A stretch of DNA of 64,000 nt from Isoetes taiwanensis (taxonomy: Eukaryota > Streptophyta > Lycopodiopsida > Isoetales > Isoetaceae), in contig JAJEKV010000034.1 in assembly GCA_021234155.1 (NCBI GenBank), forward strand, positions 8,164,028 to 8,228,027, written 5' to 3'. The number at the start of each line of letters is the position of its first letter. The first letter of the stretch is position 1. This document shows, piece by piece, positions 59,691 through 64,000 of the stretch. The notes below the pieces were generated by a model. The model saw only the letters and a list, made by a program, of their open reading frames with translations, did not search any database and had not been told where the DNA came from. Both the position numbers and the translations under genes were made by a program.

Positions 59691-60305
59691 GCTTTCTACT
59701 TTACAACGATGGATTCAGATGCAGGCTAACCTTCAGCGCTTCTACAAATCAGCACTTCCTTTAAAGAAATCTGACAGAAGAGGAGATGATATCATTGCTG
59801 GTAGGACCTTTTCCATGAAGCGCCCCCGTGAAGCTGAAGTTGAGATAGAATCAGAGGAGGAGGATGGGGCTAGCTTCTTGATTAATGAACTGAACACGGA
59901 AATAAGCTCCTATAAGACCAAGAAAACATCATCAAATTTAGTACTAACTAAAACATGTTCAATTCTACTGGACTGGGAAGATGAACAATTGTATGAAGAT
60001 CATTTACAGAGGTTTGTAATAATGTCTAAACATGCAAAAACTTTTTGTTGATGCTTATTTTTAATAATCATGCTATGTAGGTTGATGGATGATGGAAAGC
60101 TGGTGGACGCACTTGCTTTTGCAGACCGGTGTCTACGAGATGGAGCTCCAGACAAATTGCTCCAGCTTCTGATAGAGAGAGGTGAAGACTCTAATGCACA
60201 ATCAAATCAATCGCAAGAAGGTGTCCATCAGGACTTTTGGGACAGTAGGTGGCAATATTGTGTTTGTTTGAGAGATAAGAGGCTGGCAGCAACACTTGCT
60301 TTCAG
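59691..60305 (+). pseudogene. two exons of a large plant spastizin (ZFYVE26)/spatacsin-like protein
   Basis: Two exons join cleanly: 59691-60011 (after GGTCAG; ends ...HLQ AG|GT) and 60081-60305 (after ATGTAG; ends ...TTCAG|GTAGG). They encode a 182-residue stretch with FYKSALPLKKSDRRGDDIIA, an acidic EVEIESEEEDGA segment, DWEDEQLYEDHLQRLMDDGK, LAFADRCLRDGAPDKLLQLL and WQYCVCLRDKRLAATLAF. From memory this resembles the alpha-helical region of the >2,000-residue plant homologues of spastizin (At2g25730 type) or spatacsin, involved in endolysosomal membrane traffic. The next conserved exon was not found before 61 kb, so this is a gene fragment, or part of a gene with very long introns. Confidence 0.5.
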
Positions 60306-61093
60306 GTAGGTTTCTTCTGAGTTCTAACCATGTATTCTATTGGGATGTCATAATATAGGTGACATAATTGTTTGCGCATCATTGGTTGATGAATGATGAT
60401 GTTAAAAAACATCAAGATGATCTGTCAGTTAGTTCATCAGGATGTATGAAATGTATTTACAGAGAACCCCCAGATGAGCCTTGCCAGCCAGTTCATGAGA
60501 TGGTAAGCACGTAAGAGATCTTTTATAGACGCAGGATTTAGCAAACCTGTATTCCTTGTATCCTTAACTGATGTTAGTGGATCCCTGGCTGGTACCAAAG
60601 CTTTTGAAGGTTGCAGGAAGAGAGTTTTGAATCTGGATAGGTTCTTTGAGTAACACATTGCAGATCAGTGACAGATTTCTGGTATTTGAGTGGGTAAATA
60701 GTGCAAAAAAAAAGCCATTTATGCAGCTTGCCAATGCATGCTTTTATGTTGCTGCATGAAGGGAGATATCATATCAACTGCAAACCTAATGTCAGGCCTC
60801 TTGTTATGGTAAGACATATCAATCCACCAACCAGCTAGCTGTGTAGAGTATCATCATAGGGGTCTAAACACAACTTTAATTGGTTTTCACAGAAACATGG
60901 AGCTACTTTCTATGACTCCATGTGTAACTGAACAACGATTTTTTCGTATGAATGCCTGTTTGTCAAATGGTTGCAACCAACTAAAATATCACATCATATT
61001 GGAGGCAAAAAAAGCAGAAAAGTTGCACAACGTCTACAAAAACATATCACAAGGGCATGAGCCAATTAGCTTGAAAGCATACCTGCCCGAAAC
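60306..61093. other. spacer between two convergent gene fragments
   Basis: One exon-like piece (60461-60501, between TTTACAG and GTAAGC) is seen but not assigned. No expected downstream exon of either neighbour was recognised. Confidence 0.35.
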
Positions 61094-62200
61094 CTGAATA
61101 GGAGACTGCACATAAGAGTAAACGGATTGTGGAGCTCTGTCAGGAGCTGGCAAATCTATTGCTGGAGCAGAAGCCAAGCGGGGACCATGGTTTTTCTCCA
61201 TGGGCACAAGTTCATTGGGCCGGACACTTGGTTCAGCATCATCCCCACGTGTCACATGATTTTTATCAAATCTGCGTCTTTCCATTTGGCGCTGTAACAT
61301 ATCATATGATCAAAATCAAAATTTCTAAATCTTTAGAAAGCAGAAAATTCAATTCATCCAATATACTCACATACCTGATGCAGGCGAGCACGTTTCTGGA
61401 AGATACCAACCGTTTGAATGAAATGTTCTACTCTTCGAAGGTTCACCTACATTTAAATGTGCATATTATTGATATCCAGATAAAACATTTTCTTGATAAG
61501 AAAGTTTCTACTACAGACGTAATTTGTGATCTCGTCTGCAAACTGTTGCCCCTCTACAGCAGTACTTACACTTTTGTGTTTTGTGGTTTGCTGATATAAT
61601 ATTGAAGCTTCACTTTCTTTCAACATGGACTGATTTAGACATACACATACATTGGTCAATGCCATACACGCACAACATTGTGAGTTATCTTCTGCATTAC
61701 AGGAACACAGGCATTATCCCAAAGAAAGATCTGAAGATCCTCTTTCTAAAGCACACTACCAAACACTCCCTTCTGTGCCATTACAGTGGATTAATGGGAA
61801 ATGAAACATTGCACATGATGCTGGGTTGCCTAGACATTCTAGCATGCATGGACACAAGTATTGGCATTTCTAATCAAATGTTCTTACCTCACCAGCGTCA
61901 GTTAAATATCCTCCGAAATTCCGGAACTCTTTTTTGTATATAGCTATAAGCAAATTTATCACCCCCTGCAAGAGCAGAAGCATTAAAAATCTACCAGTGT
62001 GTCATGTTCATTGTAACATTAACTAGATAACTAACCTCACGGATCTCCAAAGTGGGCATATGAGGCAAGAAGTCATTGCCAACAAAGAGGCACAAAAAAA
62101 CGAAGTCATCAATTAAGCATTCAAAATCAGTCTCAAATGGCGCATTGGGAATGAACATATCATATTCCAGGTACTCTCGCATTGTCCAAATGTGAAGAAA
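61094..62200 (-). pseudogene. XRN: XRN-type 5'-3' exoribonuclease, four middle exons
   Basis: Minus-strand exons 62200-62036, 61965-61888, 61446-61375 and 61291-61094, all in phase 0 with GT/AG borders, give 171 uninterrupted codons: [87 protein letters not shown] and RGDDAEPSVRPNELVP with RLASAPA. This is the second half of the XRN catalytic core; [16 protein letters not shown] holds conserved acidic active-site residues. XRN2/3/4 degrade uncapped RNA in nucleus or cytosol. The N-terminal half (including the MGVPSFYRWL-type start) and the C-terminal half are not found; the expected preceding exon end (KKPFQ, about 62272) has stops just upstream in its frame. Either a fragment or a gene with exons beyond long introns. 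Confidence 0.8.
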
Positions 62201-62579
62201 CTGCATAAAATGGGGAACAGTTAGATAAGAATACAGACATCACTATGGCAAAATACACATCAGACAAGACACCTGAAATGGTTTTTTTGGTTTTTATGCT
62301 CAAAGATGATGAACTCTCGGAAATCGGCAATGAAATGCTCGTTTTCTCATTACCTTTCCGATTATGGCTGCCCAAGCCGACATGAAGGAGTTCATTATCT
62401 GACTTTGCTGCCTTCCGACGTATATCTAAACCTAAAACACATTCTGCTTTGCTTGCATCGTCGAATGTACAGTCAAATACAAGATTCCAGGAAGAAGCAA
62501 GATTCCAGGAAGAAGCATTATGCGACCATGGAGCCTTGCCAGTTACCCGGTTCGCTTCAAGAAATCAGACGTCGAAGCT
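62201..62579. other. sequence upstream of the XRN exons
   Basis: A remnant of the preceding XRN exon may end at about 62272. A direct duplication of 14 bases (CAAGATTCCAGGAAGAAG) occurs at about 62479 and 62497. Confidence 0.35.
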
Positions 62580-62712
62580 GACCGCCAGTTTACAGGAAAT
62601 AGGAGGTTTTTAGCAGTCACCAGCATATCCTAGGGATATTCAAGAATATACCTAGGATATGCCAAAAGCCCACATAAACAAGGGTTTGCCCCCTAGGGGC
62701 AACCCAAAAAAG
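62580..62712 (-). repeat. dispersed repeat, copy B
   Basis: Reverse complement of the repeat at 32240-32375, from GACCGCCAGTTTACAGG to CCCCTAGGGGCAACCC. A third partial copy is at 19436-19479. It begins exactly where recognisable upstream sequence of the XRN fragment ends. Confidence 0.7.
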
Positions 62713-64000
62713 CCATCTAGTATCACGTAACAAAATACTATCTATCTAATCCTTGTTGCTCATAAATTTTAAGTGATGGTCACCTCTAGATGCTAGATTT
62801 CTCTTGGACCAAGCCGCATGAATGAGATGGCAAATGGCATTTTCACTTTGCCATACTATGATTACCTCTGATATTCCATTTCGACCAGCCAAATATCTCA
62901 ACGTGAATGAGATGGCATTTTACTTTCCATAGAATTGAATTGAATTGAATTGAGCGTTTGTCTTTGAACACTTAGTGCTAGGTATTGTTTGCTTACTTAT
63001 TTGGACTTCGATTATATGCGTCCATAAATTTAGTTTAAATTACTGTACCTAGAATTTAGGCTATATGTATGCTAATTATGAGAATCTGTATCTCTCTATC
63101 TCCTCCAATATTGTTAATACGATCAAAACCAGATCCTTAACTATTTCTTTTCACATCTCCCCTTATTTGATTAATGCTTTAAAAAGGTTAAAGTGTATTA
63201 AAAGGGGTTAAAGGGAAATTCATTGGAGAGGTTTTGTTGATTCTCTCATGTACAATATTATAGTGGCCCTAAAGTCTACCATTTTGTTGAAATTGGCCAA
63301 TGTTGATTATGTTAACATTCCACTTGACAAGTAACCTTGGCTTTAATATTCTTCCCATCTTTATATCTTACTAGTAATGGTGCTCGGCATTGCCGGGCTT
63401 TATTAACAATTTAAAAAGGTGGTTGTTTCATCATTGGCTTGGAGGGGTAAGGGTGATACAGAGGAACCTTTAACATTCATTGAGAGAGATAAGAAAAGCA
63501 TATGTGCGGACGAATTTGATCTCAGATGTTGGACTGCAGACATGTTATATTATGTTGTCTTTGTTTATATAACGATTTTAACGAAATAATTTTATGGTGA
63601 GATGTGGATAGATTTTAGCAACCTATAGAAATTTGTGTTGCACCATCTTTGGTTTGGAAGGATGTAGTGGCATTTAGTAATGCTCATGATATTTTTTTGA
63701 GTGAGTTGGTCTTGATGGTTGTGAACAAATTGAGTATGGGAAAAGCAAACATCAATTTATCATTGTTTTCGATTCACAAAATTTTGGAGATTGGCATTTA
63801 GACTTGGATTTAACCGTTGTCTATTTATTTTGTCTTAATGAACTACCGAATGCATAGGGACCAAATCGTTAGTACATCTTGGATGATGGCGATTCTTCCT
63901 AAAGATTAGACACATTATGAATATAATAGAGGATTTTACTTTACATTTGACATTGATGGCTTCATAAAACGTTCATGTTGTTATGAATCAAGAATCAAAA
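62713..64000. other. intergenic to the window end, nothing recognised
   Basis: AT-rich; a short (GAATT)n run lies at about 62932-62953. No gene, repeat end or RNA gene identified. Confidence 0.4.

Overview
This is a eukaryotic nuclear window from a land plant. It is AT-rich, most genes are split by introns with clean GT/AG borders, and the genes are plant types: a plant-sequence calmodulin, a plastid-type DUF3531 protein, a MAM33/p32 mitochondrial protein, several PPR (pentatricopeptide) fragments, a plant alpha/beta-hydrolase with an N-terminal membrane domain, a plant 'NST1-like' protein and an XRN 5'-3' exoribonuclease fragment. Dense, decayed transposons, a pogo-like DDE transposase, a chromodomain Ty3 element and many PPR remnants would suit a large genome such as a fern, another seed-free vascular plant or a gymnosperm. 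The species cannot be decided from the window.

Layout. 0-1 kb: decayed pogo-like transposase. 2.3-4.1 kb: eight-exon DUF3531 gene (+). 6.1-7.5 kb: complete four-exon calmodulin gene (+), the best-preserved gene here. 10.4-19.2 kb: a minus-strand alpha/beta-hydrolase pseudogene whose large intron is filled by a 5.6-kb L1-type LINE with its target-site duplication still visible; a PPR fragment abuts its 3' end. 19.7-24.3 kb: gene-poor block with two 980-bp direct repeats and two poly-A/CCCCAAATCCCC tracts. 24.5-29.8 kb: no recognised gene. 29.8-30.8 kb: MAM33-like gene (-) with two one-base frame breaks. 34.8-36.6 kb: NST1-like gene (+), apparently truncated.

37-48 kb is a nested repeat cluster: a 0.6-kb direct repeat at both edges, a 1.64-kb LTR, a tandemly duplicated PPR pseudogene, an inverted solo LTR of the same family with a perfect 5-bp target duplication, a 5'-truncated LINE with target duplication, and Ty1/copia reverse-transcriptase remnants. 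50.4-52.4 kb: antisense PPR pseudogene. 52.4-55.4 kb: 5'-truncated Ty3/gypsy chromovirus-like element with probable 3' LTR. 55.7 kb: 57-bp minisatellite. 56.8 kb: 255-bp MITE. 58.1 kb: tiny LINE insertion with an 18-bp target duplication. 59.7-62.2 kb: convergent fragments of a spastizin/spatacsin-like gene (+) and an XRN gene (-).

The genes do not form a pathway; this is ordinary plant chromatin with a few single genes between transposons. I did not find a convincing new biological system. The most useful observations are the well-dated nested insertions and a recurring pattern in which copies of repeats, and several reading frames, disagree at CTG/CAG sites, which points either to CHG-methylation-linked decay or to a sequencing artefact.
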